A stretch of 64,000 bases of DNA from Terriglobia bacterium (GTDB lineage Bacteria > Acidobacteriota > Terriglobia > Terriglobales > Acidobacteriaceae). Location: contig JAIQFP010000003.1 in the NCBI GenBank assembly GCA_020073165.1, positions 186,001-250,000 on the forward strand, read 5' to 3'. The notes under the pieces are model-generated. The model ran no database searches, was not told where the DNA came from, and saw only the letters and a program-made list of their open reading frames with translations. Of this stretch, positions 36,809 to 45,357 are shown piece by piece; positions within the stretch are counted from its first letter, which is position 1; every line of letters starts with the position of its first letter. Position numbers and translations under genes: made by a program.

Positions 36809-38959
36809 CTAGGGTCTCTGCCAATCGAGCGCGTATATCTCCTGGCTGCTGGTATCGCGCACCAGCAGAAACGAATCATCCGGCGTCAACCCCGTCCACG
36901 GGCCCAAATCTCCCCAAAGGCGATGGACGCCTTTCAGACTTGCCAAGCGCTCCAACTTGCGATCGGAAATCCGGACTCGGAAGAGCGCCGGCTCATCGGT
37001 GAAGGTGGTGTCGAAATATATGTACTGTGAATCATGGGACCAGCTGGGATATCCGAATGGCATGGCGGCCAGCAGCTCTGACCAACGCTGAGTTGAGCAA
37101 TCGAGCAGCATAAGTCTCCCCGAATCATCGGTGAGCGCCGCGATGTACTTCCCATCGGGCGACCAGCGGGGAGAGAAGAGTTGCTGGCCGCCAGGTATCG
37201 GAAAGGTCTTCTGGGTCTTCACATCAAATATCGCGATGCCGGGACCTTCAATGTTGAGGCCTGGCGCGCCGGCATCGTTGAGTGTCAGCACGATGGATTT
37301 CCCATCCGGGGACCAGCCGGGATCAAAGCCGGCTTCGGCCCCTGGGATCAGTTCACGCACCGCACCGCCGTTGGAGGAGACCAGGTAGGCGCGCCAATTT
37401 TTGTTCATGGTGCGTCCCATGAAGGCGATCTGTTGTTTGTCCGGGGACCAGCGTGGCACGGCAGCCTGCATCGATTCTTCGGTAAGCTGAAGCTTCTGGC
37501 TGCCATCCACTTTGCTCCGCCAGAGGGTGCGTTCCGGCACGGACAGATAGGCAACCCACTCTCCGTCGGAAGAGAAAGCCAGGTCGGTCGCTGACACACC
37601 TCCCCAGTACGCCGCGAAGCCGGACTTGGCGTCGTAGCGCACGAGTTCGCCGCGCGGCTGCGCCCCAAAGGCATAAATCTTTTTCCCGTCCCTGCTGGGT
37701 ACCGGTAAGGTGAAGGCGAGAGGCCCGTTGGTCAACTGCACTGGGGCGGGACGCGCCGCCAACCAATGGGCCCGCTCTGGTAGGACCCACACGCTGTCTC
37801 TTCCATTGCGGAAATTCTGAAACAGGTAATACTTTCCGTCAGGCGTCCAGTTGCCACAACATTCCTGGGGAGGGGTGTTCCAGCCAGGCAGCAGAGGATG
37901 CAGGCCAGTGCCATCGTGATTCATTTCCCACAATGCGCTGGAGCCGTTCCTGGTATCGACGACGTCAAACCGAAGCCGGCGACCGTCTGGGGAGAAGCGT
38001 GGATTCGAAGCTGTTCCGCTTAGGGTCGCGAGTTTCTTCGGTTCACTCCCGTTGCTCTTCGCCACGTAGAGATCAGACCCACTGGCAGAAACCAGCTCAC
38101 TTCCATCCGGTGACCAGGTGCCACCGTAAGCCAGCAAGTCGCCCAGCCGGCGGGGCGACCCGGTCGGCAAGGGCAGCGACCAAATCGGAGATCCCTTAGC
38201 GGTGTCTTCGAAGCTGGCGATCAAGAGCGCGGATCCGTCAGGGGCGATATCTCCGATTCCAACATTCTTGAAAGGCGTCTCCAGGATAGAAGTCTCCCCA
38301 CCTGTCACCGCGACCTGGGCGATCACAAAATGATCGCCCTGCAATTCCTGGAAATAGAGCCGCTCGCCATCCGTAACAATGCCACCCTTGAACGCACCGT
38401 CATGCGTAATCTGCGTGTATCCGGTTACCTGAGGAAGCGGCGAGGGTCTTGTCCACACAAATAGTGCGGCGGCCACCGCCAGCAAACCGAGAATGGCCCA
38501 GGGCAGTGCTCGCAGGTGCTTTCCCCGGTGCGCAGTAGGGCTTGGCTTCACTGAAGCCGGCAAGGACGACGATGTTGCGGGAGCCCTGACGGATTCGACT
38601 GCTGGCGTCGGTCCGTGGATTTGTCCGATGAACCGGTATCCGCGCCGATACAACGTCTCGATGAAGCGGGGGTTTTCTGAATCGTCCCCCAAAGTCTGGC
38701 GCAGCTTCTTGACCGCACTGTTGAGGCTCAGGTCAAAATCGACAAAGGTATCCTCCGGCCAGAGCCGCTTTTGCAAATCCTCCCGGGTGATGATTTCTCC
38801 AGGCCGCTCCAGCAACATGGCAAGGATCTGAAACGGCTGCTCCTGTAGCTTGAGCCTGACTCCAGACTTGCGCAGCTCCGCCGCTCGCAGATCGAGTTCG
38901 AAAACCCCAAACCGAACCACGTTTTGCTCGGCTCTCGGATTAATTGCTGGTTCCGACAT
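36809..38959 (-). CDS. Winged-helix (OmpR/CadC-type) transmembrane regulator with TolB-like propeller
   Basis: From the ATG at 38959 the product is about 716 residues; two in-frame upstream starts are possible. Residues 15-112 are an OmpR-type DNA-binding winged helix (FELDLRAAELRK, LEVLxxRPGE-like region, WPEDTFVDFDLSLNSAVKKLRQ, ETLYRRGYRFIG). One membrane helix lies at about 151-170, then a TolB-like beta-propeller with SPDG repeats. The propeller is clearly homologous to that of the kinase at 57327-59978: GYTQITHDG at the start, RDTSSQEIYALDW at the end. It is probably a ToxR/CadC-style one-component sensor that binds DNA from the membrane. Confidence 0.9.
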   Translation of the reverse strand: MSEPAINPRAEQNVVRFGVFELDLRAAELRKSGVRLKLQEQPFQILAMLLERPGEIITREDLQKRLWPEDTFVDFDLSLNSAVKKLRQTLGDDSENPRFIETLYRRGYRFIGQIHGPTPAVESVRAPATSSSLPASVKPSPTAHRGKHLRALPWAILGLLAVAAALFVWTRPSPLPQVTGYTQITHDGAFKGGIVTDGERLYFQELQGDHFVIAQVAVTGGETSILETPFKNVGIGDIAPDGSALLIASFEDTAKGSPIWSLPLPTGSPRRLGDLLAYGGTWSPDGSELVSASGSDLYVAKSNGSEPKKLATLSGTASNPRFSPDGRRLRFDVVDTRNGSSALWEMNHDGTGLHPLLPGWNTPPQECCGNWTPDGKYYLFQNFRNGRDSVWVLPERAHWLAARPAPVQLTNGPLAFTLPVPSRDGKKIYAFGAQPRGELVRYDAKSGFAAYWGGVSATDLAFSSDGEWVAYLSVPERTLWRSKVDGSQKLQLTEESMQAAVPRWSPDKQQIAFMGRTMNKNWRAYLVSSNGGAVRELIPGAEAGFDPGWSPDGKSIVLTLNDAGAPGLNIEGPGIAIFDVKTQKTFPIPGGQQLFSPRWSPDGKYIAALTDDSGRLMLLDCSTQRWSELLAAMPFGYPSWSHDSQYIYFDTTFTDEPALFRVRISDRKLERLASLKGVHRLWGDLGPWTGLTPDDSFLLVRDTSSQEIYALDWQRP

Positions 38960-39224
38960 ACAGATTGGCGCTAACGACTTGAGATCACCCCTATGATGGG
39001 GAGAGTCTATCACCATTCCCAGCAAGAAATGGCCTCCTGACTTGGGTTCACATTTGCTTCTTGATCTACTGTTTTCAACCGGTTAGCCGGCCACATTCGT
39101 TTCCCGCCAAGATCACTGTCCAGCCATTGTTCTGCCCCCTCGTTCCGGGCAAAGTGCGCCCATGCCGCAGCCGACGTGGGGCGGTTCCAGGGCGACTCGG
39201 CAAAACAAATCAGGAGAAACGACG

Positions 39225-39650
39225 ATGAAAAAGCAGACGCTGTTGCTCGCAACCCTTTGCCTTTCGCTCGGATTCGCTGCGGTGCCGGCCCAAGCCCAGA
39301 CTGGTGGCGTGAAGGTAAAGGTTCCCTTCAACTTCGTAGTAGCCGACAGGACCCTTCCCGAGGGGGAATACCTGATTGCTTCGGCCAAGGACAAGGTATT
39401 CGTTCAGAACGCACATGGCAAGACACTTGCCATGGTCTTGTCGAACGCGGTCTCCGGGCGTGCGGTCGCTAGGACTGGCCAAGTCGTTTTCCAATGCTAT
39501 GACCAGCATTGCTTCTTGGCCGAGCTGTGGAGTCCGACTCAAGATGCCGGGCGGCAATTGCTCAAATGCCAGTGGGAAAAGGAAGTGGCGAAGAGGGAGA
39601 CCGCAAAATACTTTGCCCTTATCGGGGCAGCGGATAACCATCAGCGATGA
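39225..39650 (+). CDS. Small secreted protein of unknown function
   Basis: The ATG at 39225 follows CAGGAGAAACG. The 141-residue product has a signal peptide (LLLATLCLSLGFAAVPAQAQ). A beta-rich domain follows: VKVPFNFVVADRTLPEGEYLIAS, then QNAHGKTLAMVLSNAV and VFQCYDQHCFLAELW. Proteins of this pattern are frequent in Acidobacteriota, but I know of no assigned function. It is divergent from the winged-helix regulator gene; the 265-base spacer between them shows no clear operator. Confidence 0.75.
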   Translation: MKKQTLLLATLCLSLGFAAVPAQAQTGGVKVKVPFNFVVADRTLPEGEYLIASAKDKVFVQNAHGKTLAMVLSNAVSGRAVARTGQVVFQCYDQHCFLAELWSPTQDAGRQLLKCQWEKEVAKRETAKYFALIGAADNHQR

Positions 39651-39769
39651 CTTGTCCTAAGGACGGGTGGCGGGTTTCATTGACCGAAGACCGCTGCCCG
39701 CTCCGCCGCGCCGGTGCTCCTCACTACTGACGGCTAGTCTTGCGGCCCTTCTCGTATTGAAACGAAGTT

Positions 39770-41350
39770 CTACTTTCTCACCGTCGGATACTGAATCCCC
39801 AGTTGCTCCATGTAGGTCTTGTATTTCGTCGGATCGTAATAGTACTTCCGCATCTCCGGCAGAAACTTCTCCATCTTCTCCTTGTTCAGTTCAATTGCGG
39901 GCTGATCTTCCGGGGCGATCAGCGGCGTGTACTTCAAGTCCTTGGTCTGGACGTTATTGAAGTAGTCCCAGGCCTGTTTGACCAAATCCGGGGAGAGCAG
40001 GAAATCCAGCGCGGTGGTGGCCTGCGCCTTGGCGCCGGCGGTCGAGCCTTTGTGGGCGATGGGGGTTGCCATGGAGACGCCATTCGCCCAGCTATGGCCG
40101 GGCAACTTGGGGATGTTGGCGGGATAGCGCAAGTAAACCGTGGGCGCCACCCAGGAAATGTCGGCGATGTCGTCGGATCCACCCTGTTCGGTTGCCGGGG
40201 AGGGCGGCTTGAGCGGGTCAACCTGGGTCTTCAGGCCTTCCACCGGGGCGCCAATTTCCTTCTGCAGCGCCTTAGCCAGTGTCTGGTCGGCATCGCTCCA
40301 TGTGGGCATGCCGATGCGCTCGATGTTTTTCTGCTGCGCTTCCGCTACGACTTTGCTGAAGTGCGGCGGCCAGGCCGAGCCCACAAGACGCCGCGTCACG
40401 GTGGTTCCCGTCATCATGGTGGCGGCTTGCGCCATGGTGTTGCCCAAATCGTAGTTCTCGCGGATGTGGGAATAGTCCATCTCACGGAAGAAATACCAGA
40501 CGGCGGCTTCCGAGGGCACAACATTGGGTTGGTCGCCGCCGTTGATGATGACGTAATGCGAGCGCTGCTCGAGCCGCAGGTGTTCGCGCCGGAAGTTCCA
40601 GCCCGTGTCCATCAGTTCGACGGCGTCGAGGGCGCTGCGGCCCTCCCACGGCGCGCCCGCGGCATGGGCGGCTTTACCGTGAAAGAAGTACTGCACCGAT
40701 ACCAGACCCTGCGGCGCAAAACTCTGGCCGTACTCGGTGCCAAAGGAGTCATCCACGTGGGCGCCGAGCACGATGTCGGCATCTTTGAACAGGCCGGCCC
40801 GAACGTAGAATGCCTTGGTGGCGACCAGTTCCTCGGCGACTCCGGGGAAAATCTTCAACGTGCCGGCGAGCTTGTATTTCTCCATCAGTTCGCGCAGTAC
40901 CAGGGCGGCGGTGACATTCACTGCTTGACCGGCGTTGTGGCCTTCACCGTGACCGGGCGCGCCTTCGATGATGGGATCGTGATAAGCGACGCCGGGCTTC
41001 TGCGAGGCGCGCGGAATACAGTCAATGTCGGCCATGAAGTCAATCACCGGCTTGCCTGATCCGTAGGTAGCAACCCACGCGGTCGGAATGCCCGCAATAC
41101 CGCGCTCCACCTTGAATCCATTCTTTTCCAGGATGCCAGTCACGTAGCGCGACGTCTCGAACTCCTGGAATCCCAGCTCGGCGTAGCTGAAGATCTGGTC
41201 CACCATCTGCTGGGTGAAGACCTGGCGGCGGTCGATTTCCTGGATGGCTTCATTCTTCAGGTCTTCCAGCGCAGGCCTCTGCTGAGACCAAGCCGGTGCG
41301 ATAAGCAGGACAAGGGAGGACAGCACAACAAGCATCTTGCAGTGGCGCAT
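39770..41350 (-). CDS. Secreted M20D-family amidohydrolase (AbgB-like)
   Basis: The 526-residue protein has a signal peptide (MLVVLSSLVLLIAPAWSQ) and an M20 peptidase domain with the AbgB/hippurate-hydrolase pattern: SYAELGFQEFETSRYV, FMADIDCIPRAS, GAPGHGEGHNAG, GVAEELVATKAFYV and a lid domain from FFHGKAAHAAGAPWEGRSALDAVELM. The usual metal-bridging Cys of M20D enzymes (GHxCGH) is Glu here (GHGEGH), which could change metal use. Substrates may be p-aminobenzoyl-glutamate or N-acyl amino acids. AGGAG precedes the ATG. Confidence 0.9.
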   Translation of the reverse strand: MRHCKMLVVLSSLVLLIAPAWSQQRPALEDLKNEAIQEIDRRQVFTQQMVDQIFSYAELGFQEFETSRYVTGILEKNGFKVERGIAGIPTAWVATYGSGKPVIDFMADIDCIPRASQKPGVAYHDPIIEGAPGHGEGHNAGQAVNVTAALVLRELMEKYKLAGTLKIFPGVAEELVATKAFYVRAGLFKDADIVLGAHVDDSFGTEYGQSFAPQGLVSVQYFFHGKAAHAAGAPWEGRSALDAVELMDTGWNFRREHLRLEQRSHYVIINGGDQPNVVPSEAAVWYFFREMDYSHIRENYDLGNTMAQAATMMTGTTVTRRLVGSAWPPHFSKVVAEAQQKNIERIGMPTWSDADQTLAKALQKEIGAPVEGLKTQVDPLKPPSPATEQGGSDDIADISWVAPTVYLRYPANIPKLPGHSWANGVSMATPIAHKGSTAGAKAQATTALDFLLSPDLVKQAWDYFNNVQTKDLKYTPLIAPEDQPAIELNKEKMEKFLPEMRKYYYDPTKYKTYMEQLGIQYPTVRK

Positions 41351-41437
41351 TGCGGGCTCCTGGGGAACAAGTGGATGCGGAACAGGAAAGATAAACCACG
41401 AAGGGTACTTACGGCGATAAAGATAAGGTTCGCCCGG

Positions 41438-42058
41438 CTATGGCCGCATCTTCGGTCCGGATACGAACTCGTTGCCTGCGATCAGGTAACGCAGGGGCCG
41501 CTCGGTGGCTTTGGTGATGCCGATGCGTTTGGTCACCTGCACCCGTGGCCGAGGGTACCCGTCGTCGGCGAGCCAGAGGTCCGAACGGAGGCTGGTCAGG
41601 TCTTTGCCGTTGTCCCGTTGCCGCGTAATCCCAAACGCCTGTGCCAGGCGTCCGGGGCCGCTGGTCAGGTTGCGCAGGTCACGCTGGCCATGGATTGAGA
41701 TGCCCCGTGCACGAGCTATTTCCGCGATCCCGGCGAGCGGTTGCAGGGCGCGAAACAGAATTCCTCCCGCCGTTCCGTCGGGCAGGCAGGAGACGTTGAG
41801 GCAATAGTGATTGCCGTATATGAAGTAGATGTACGCGTAGCCGGGCGGGCCGAATAATACGGCATTGCGGGCAGTGCGTCCGGCAGCGGCGTGGGCGGCG
41901 GGGTCACCTGTGCCTAAGTACGCTTCGACCTCCACGATGCGGGCGGCGAGCAGTTTCCGGCCCTCTCGCCGCACCAGCACCTTGCCCAGCAGGTCGCGGG
42001 CGACGCGGCGCGGGCCCCGATCGAAGAATGCCGCCGGTAACCGTTGGCTAAAGTCCAC
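41438..42058 (-). CDS. 3-methyladenine (alkyladenine) DNA glycosylase
   Basis: This Mpg/AAG-family base-excision enzyme removes alkylated purines. The GTG at 42058, with AAGG upstream, gives about 206 residues, the typical length; the open frame beyond it is not conserved. Motifs are FFDRGPRRVARDLLGKVLVR, the catalytic Glu in RIVEVEAYLG, DPAAHA, GPPGYAYIYFIYGNHYCLNV and NLTSGPGRLAQAFGI. Single gene, divergent from the glycine-zipper protein gene. Confidence 0.94.
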   Translation of the reverse strand: MDFSQRLPAAFFDRGPRRVARDLLGKVLVRREGRKLLAARIVEVEAYLGTGDPAAHAAAGRTARNAVLFGPPGYAYIYFIYGNHYCLNVSCLPDGTAGGILFRALQPLAGIAEIARARGISIHGQRDLRNLTSGPGRLAQAFGITRQRDNGKDLTSLRSDLWLADDGYPRPRVQVTKRIGITKATERPLRYLIAGNEFVSGPKMRP

Positions 42059-42180
42059 TGTGACCTTCGGACAAGCGTCTCCTTGCCCCTTTGTGCGGAG
42101 CCTTCCAGGGTAGGTTCTGCTATTTTGGTGGCTATCGTCTCGCCACTCGAGTGTACTGCACCACATTCTAAGGAGGACTC

Positions 42181-42744
42181 ATGCTCGGGAGACTGCTAAA
42201 GATCGCTCCGCTGCTTCTGCTGCTGACCGTGGCAGCCGCACAAACCATCCCGTCGGGAACCAAGCTGACGGTGCGCATGGGACAGCAGATCAATTCGGGA
42301 AGCGCTACCGCAGGCGAAAAATTCAATGCCACGCTGGCGCGGGATCTGGTGGCGAACGGCAAGACCATCGCAAAAGCGGGTGCGCCGGTACGGGGCAAGG
42401 TTACCTACGCCAAGTCCAGTGGACGGCTGCACGCACCGGGCGAGCTTACGCTGCGCCTGACCTCCGTCGAAGCGAATGGCAAGATGGTTCCCATCTCCAG
42501 CAGTGCGTATCACGCTAAGGGCAAAAGCCATACCAAGAGCAATGTAACCAAGGTCGGCGGTGGAGCGGCTGCCGGAGCGCTGATCGGCGGACTGGCCGGC
42601 GGAGGCAAAGGCGCCCTGATAGGGACAGCGGTCGGCGCTGGAGCCGGAACCGGAGTAGCCGCAGCCACGGGGAAGGAAGAAGCCGTAGTCCATGCCGAGA
42701 CAGCGATTACCTTCACCACCACCAGTACGGCACACGCAAAGTAG
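42181..42744 (+). CDS. Secreted glycine-zipper protein
   Basis: A strong Shine-Dalgarno (AAGGAGG) precedes the ATG. The 187-residue product has a signal peptide (LLKIAPLLLLLTVAAA). A beta-rich domain follows (IPSGTKLTVRMGQQINSGSATAGEKFNATLARDL...GAPVRGKVTYAKSSGR), then a glycine-zipper segment (GGGAAAGALIGGLAGGGKGALIGTAVGAGAGTGVAAATG). The zipper suggests membrane association or oligomerisation. The function is unknown. A GC hairpin with perfect 9-base arms follows the stop. Confidence 0.78.
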   Translation: MLGRLLKIAPLLLLLTVAAAQTIPSGTKLTVRMGQQINSGSATAGEKFNATLARDLVANGKTIAKAGAPVRGKVTYAKSSGRLHAPGELTLRLTSVEANGKMVPISSSAYHAKGKSHTKSNVTKVGGGAAAGALIGGLAGGGKGALIGTAVGAGAGTGVAAATGKEEAVVHAETAITFTTTSTAHAK

Positions 42745-42751
42745 ATAAAGT

Positions 42752-42772
42752 GGGCGGGTCCAAGACCCGCCC
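42752..42772. repeat. GC-rich hairpin GGGCGGGTC-CAA-GACCCGCCC
   Basis: Perfect 9-base arms, loop CAA, flank ACACA. It lies between the convergent glycine-zipper and peroxiredoxin genes and could terminate both. Confidence 0.65.
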
Positions 42773-42782
42773 CACACGGTTC

Positions 42783-43244
42783 TCAGGCCACACTCTTCAG
42801 GTATTCCAGCACTTCTGCGGCGTGCCCGTCCGCCTTCACGTTGTTGAAGACGTGCTTAATCTTGCCGTCGGGCCCGATCACAAAGGTAGTCCGCGCGATC
42901 CCCTTCACTTTCTTGCCATACATGTTTTTCTCTTTGATCACGCCGAAGGCCTCGCAGACTTTCCTGTCGGCATCTGACAGAAGAGTGAAAGGCAGGCTGT
43001 ATTTCTCCTGAAATTTCTTCTGTGCTTGTGGCGGGTCGGCAGACATGCCCAGGATCACGGCGCCTGCGTTCTGCAACTTCTTGTATGCGTCACGGAACCC
43101 GGACGCCTCTATGGTTCAGCCGGGAGTGTCGGCTTTGGGAAAGAAGAACAGCACCACCGTCTTGCCCCGAAAGTCCTTGAGCGACACGTTTTTGCCATTC
43201 TCATCGGGTAAAGTGAAGTCGGGAGCTTTATCATTGATATCCAT
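42783..43244 (-). CDS. bcp: Bcp-family peroxiredoxin with predicted selenocysteine at the active site
   Basis: Thioredoxin-dependent peroxidases of this family reduce hydroperoxides. The minus strand reads continuously from the ATG at 43244 (GGAGA upstream) to 42783, 153 residues, interrupted only by a TGA at codon 43 (43116-43118). The sequence around it is VVLFFFPKADTPG-TGA-TIEASGFRDAYKKL, so the TGA replaces the peroxidatic Cys of the TPxC motif. The second Cys of the E. coli pattern is Ser. Downstream sequence (VILGMSADPP, LPFTLLSDADRKVCEAFGV, RTTFVIGPDGKI) is intact. A SECIS-like hairpin follows at 43087-43106. Read-through as selenocysteine is the best explanation; a nonsense pseudogene is the alternative. 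Its start overlaps the divergent gene at 43243. Confidence 0.87.
43087..43106 (-). promoter_or_regulatory. Candidate bacterial SECIS element
   Basis: Starting nine bases after the TGA, the RNA can form GCGUC-CGG / GUU / CCG-U-GACGC. This is an eight-pair stem with one bulged U and an apical loop beginning with G. The loop lies 18-20 bases after the UGA; in E. coli fdhF the GGUC loop begins 19 bases after its UGA. The stem lies inside coding sequence (EASGFRDA), as bacterial SECIS elements do. Confidence 0.75.
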
Positions 43245-44556
43245 GAGGTTGTCTCCGTTACGCCAACCGTTATACCGCAGTGCGGGGCGGGCCGTCATCT
43301 TCGCCGGCCTGGCCTTGGTCCTGGCGCAAATTGGGGCCGCGCAGCTTGCCCGTAAACCCACCGCGAGCAAGGGGCCCCGCGCTCTAGCCCTGGTCGAACT
43401 GGCCCCGAATGGCAAGGCCCGCCTGATCCCGATCACCATCCTGTACGACGGCCAGTTCTATGACGCCAGCGCGTACAAAGCTTCACCGGTGCCGATGGCG
43501 CTGGAGTCGGGCACGGTCTATGAGGGGGAACGCACCGGGGTCTCGCAAGGCTTTTTCACCGTGGCGGGCGCGCTCCAGTTGAAGAAAACATGGATTGGCG
43601 AGGGAACGTGGCGAGCTGCAGGTGAAGCGCCCGCAAAGAAAACCATCGTATCCGCCAAGGCAGTGGAAGATGACATCGACGCGCCGCCCAAGCTGAGGCG
43701 CAGTCCAGAAAAGCCAGCGGGGCCAGAGTTGCCGGCTCCACAACCAACCGTCCCCGAGGCTCCGCCAGCGCCCTCGGCGAGCACTGCCACAGCCGCGCCG
43801 CCTGCAAGCGCTGCGGCTGCGCCTTCGCCCGCTCCGGAGGAAGATCGCGACCGCCCGGTACTTCGCCGAGGCCAGCAGACGCATCTGCCGGAGCCGTCCA
43901 CGAAAGCCTCGCAATCACAGGCCAAGGGAGCGCCCCAGGGGCTGAAGCAGCCTGCCAAGGCGACATCCAGCCCGTCGCAAGTCTTCCCCGCAATTTCCGA
44001 TGCTGGCGGCCCCGATCCGATGCCGTTCACCTACGACCTGAAGCCGGAAGAGGAGCAGCAGTTCCGCGCGAAGATGTTGGCGCTGGCCGCAGCTGAGGTG
44101 CTGGCACGCGTCAAGCAGTTGGCCTCGGAAGCGATCAGTCCGGTGCCGCCATCGCCCAGGGGAAGCAAAGCGACCAAGCCCGTTCAGCCCAGCTTTGACG
44201 ACGTCCAGTTCCGGATCTTTGACCTCGCGAGCAACAACGAGCCGGTGCTGGTACTGACTGCAAAAGCGCGCATGCCGCAGCGGCCGAACGCCACTGGAAC
44301 CGAGTTGCAGTACCTGGTAACTCTGGTGGCTCGGAACGACATTTACGCCGAATTGCACAAGGTACTGACCAATGTGACCGACACTCAACACCTGGATGTG
44401 ATTCCGCGAATGGAATTGATTGACGCGGTGGATGCCGATGGGGACGGCCGCGGAGACCTGCTGTTCCGCCAGACCTCCGATGCAGGCAGCGCATTTGTGA
44501 TTGACCGCGTGGTGGGCGACCGAGTGTACACGCTGTTTGAGGGGACGCCGGAATAG
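43243..44556 (+). CDS. Secreted proline/alanine-rich protein
   Basis: The ATG at 43243 gives 437 residues and a good signal peptide (RSAGRAVIFAGLALVLAQIGAAQ). The frame is open further upstream, but there it only antisenses the peroxiredoxin gene. A first domain (ALALVELAPNGKARLIPITILYDGQFYDASAYKASPVPMALESGTVYE) is followed by a long Pro/Ala/Ser linker (about residues 145-265). The C-terminal domain has an EF-hand-like AVDADGDGRGDLLF loop and may bind calcium. Its ATG and that of the divergent peroxiredoxin share CATG. No Shine-Dalgarno. The function is unknown. Confidence 0.78.
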   Translation: MRLSPLRQPLYRSAGRAVIFAGLALVLAQIGAAQLARKPTASKGPRALALVELAPNGKARLIPITILYDGQFYDASAYKASPVPMALESGTVYEGERTGVSQGFFTVAGALQLKKTWIGEGTWRAAGEAPAKKTIVSAKAVEDDIDAPPKLRRSPEKPAGPELPAPQPTVPEAPPAPSASTATAAPPASAAAAPSPAPEEDRDRPVLRRGQQTHLPEPSTKASQSQAKGAPQGLKQPAKATSSPSQVFPAISDAGGPDPMPFTYDLKPEEEQQFRAKMLALAAAEVLARVKQLASEAISPVPPSPRGSKATKPVQPSFDDVQFRIFDLASNNEPVLVLTAKARMPQRPNATGTELQYLVTLVARNDIYAELHKVLTNVTDTQHLDVIPRMELIDAVDADGDGRGDLLFRQTSDAGSAFVIDRVVGDRVYTLFEGTPE

Positions 44557-44604
44557 CGCAGCCCTTGGTGGCCCGGGAAAGCCTTGCCGAGCTGGCGTTC
44601 GACT

Positions 44605-44625
44605 GGACAGCCGAGGCGGCTGTCC
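44605..44625. repeat. GC-rich hairpin GGACAGCC-GAGGC-GGCTGTCC
   Basis: Perfect 8-base arms and loop GAGGC, followed by CTACG, between two convergent genes. The loop matches 29235-29255 and the stem matches the terminator at 29279-29312. Confidence 0.62.
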
Positions 44626-44640
44626 CTACGTGGTTCTTGC

Positions 44641-45261
44641 CTATTTCTGCGTCATCACCAGTTCGCCGTTTTCGATCTTGATGCCGCCGACGTTGTCGGG
44701 TAACTTCAGGCGATCGCGCTGTTCGGCGAGCTTCTTCCGCAGGGCATCGTTCACCAGGGACACGGGAATGCTCAAATCGCCGACCTTGAACTCAGTTGGA
44801 TCGAACGTGGCGTAGCCGTCCTTCGATCCCAAGTGACCTGCAAGCGTGATGTAAACGGTCTTTCCGCCGATCTCGGCTACGAACTGGCCGCGGGCGATGT
44901 CGCCATCGAAGTTCACCTGATAGTCCTTGATGTCAGGTTGTCCCGGCGCGACTATGGCATCGGGCGACGACAAAGAAGTATCGCCTGCCGGCTGCCCGGC
45001 GATGGCAGCGGGAAGCGCTCCGGCTGCCTGCGCAATCGCTGCACTGACCTCGTCGGAGGTAATATGAACCTCCGCCGGGGGTTGCCCCTCGGCTCTCGGC
45101 TGATCGAGCTGTTGCACCTTTTCCTGGAAAGATTGGGCGTTGACGGCTGCCGCAGCTGGGGGCTGGGGCGTTGCTACCGGCTGCGGCCTCTTCAAGACGA
45201 GCACAATGGCGATCACAGAAGCGCCGAGCGTGGCGATGCTGATGATGCGGTCAATCTTCAT
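44641..45261 (-). CDS. Membrane-anchored protein of unknown function
   Basis: The 206-residue product has one N-terminal membrane helix (IISIATLGASVIAIVLVL), a Pro/Ala-rich linker and an external domain. That domain includes VHITSDEVSAAIAQAAG, DYQVNFDGDIARGQFVAEIGGKTVYITLAGHLGSKDGYATF and DNVGGIKIENGELVMTQ. This beta-rich pattern with repeated GD/GK turns recalls lipid- or ligand-binding barrels, but no family name is assigned. A clean ATG start is used. It lies convergent with the secreted protein gene. Confidence 0.75.
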   Translation of the reverse strand: MKIDRIISIATLGASVIAIVLVLKRPQPVATPQPPAAAAVNAQSFQEKVQQLDQPRAEGQPPAEVHITSDEVSAAIAQAAGALPAAIAGQPAGDTSLSSPDAIVAPGQPDIKDYQVNFDGDIARGQFVAEIGGKTVYITLAGHLGSKDGYATFDPTEFKVGDLSIPVSLVNDALRKKLAEQRDRLKLPDNVGGIKIENGELVMTQK

Positions 45262-45357
45262 GGGCCGACCTCGCGGCAGCGCCGGGGACGCGCATTGTCT
45301 ATGTTACCGGCCTCGGAATCCCGCCTCACATGACGGAAGTTGCTGGCCAGTGGGAGA

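Noticed and set aside
43116-43118. The TGA in the peroxiredoxin as a plain pseudogene marker
   Set aside because: It falls exactly on the catalytic residue, the remaining frame is fully conserved, and a SECIS-like hairpin follows at the right distance.
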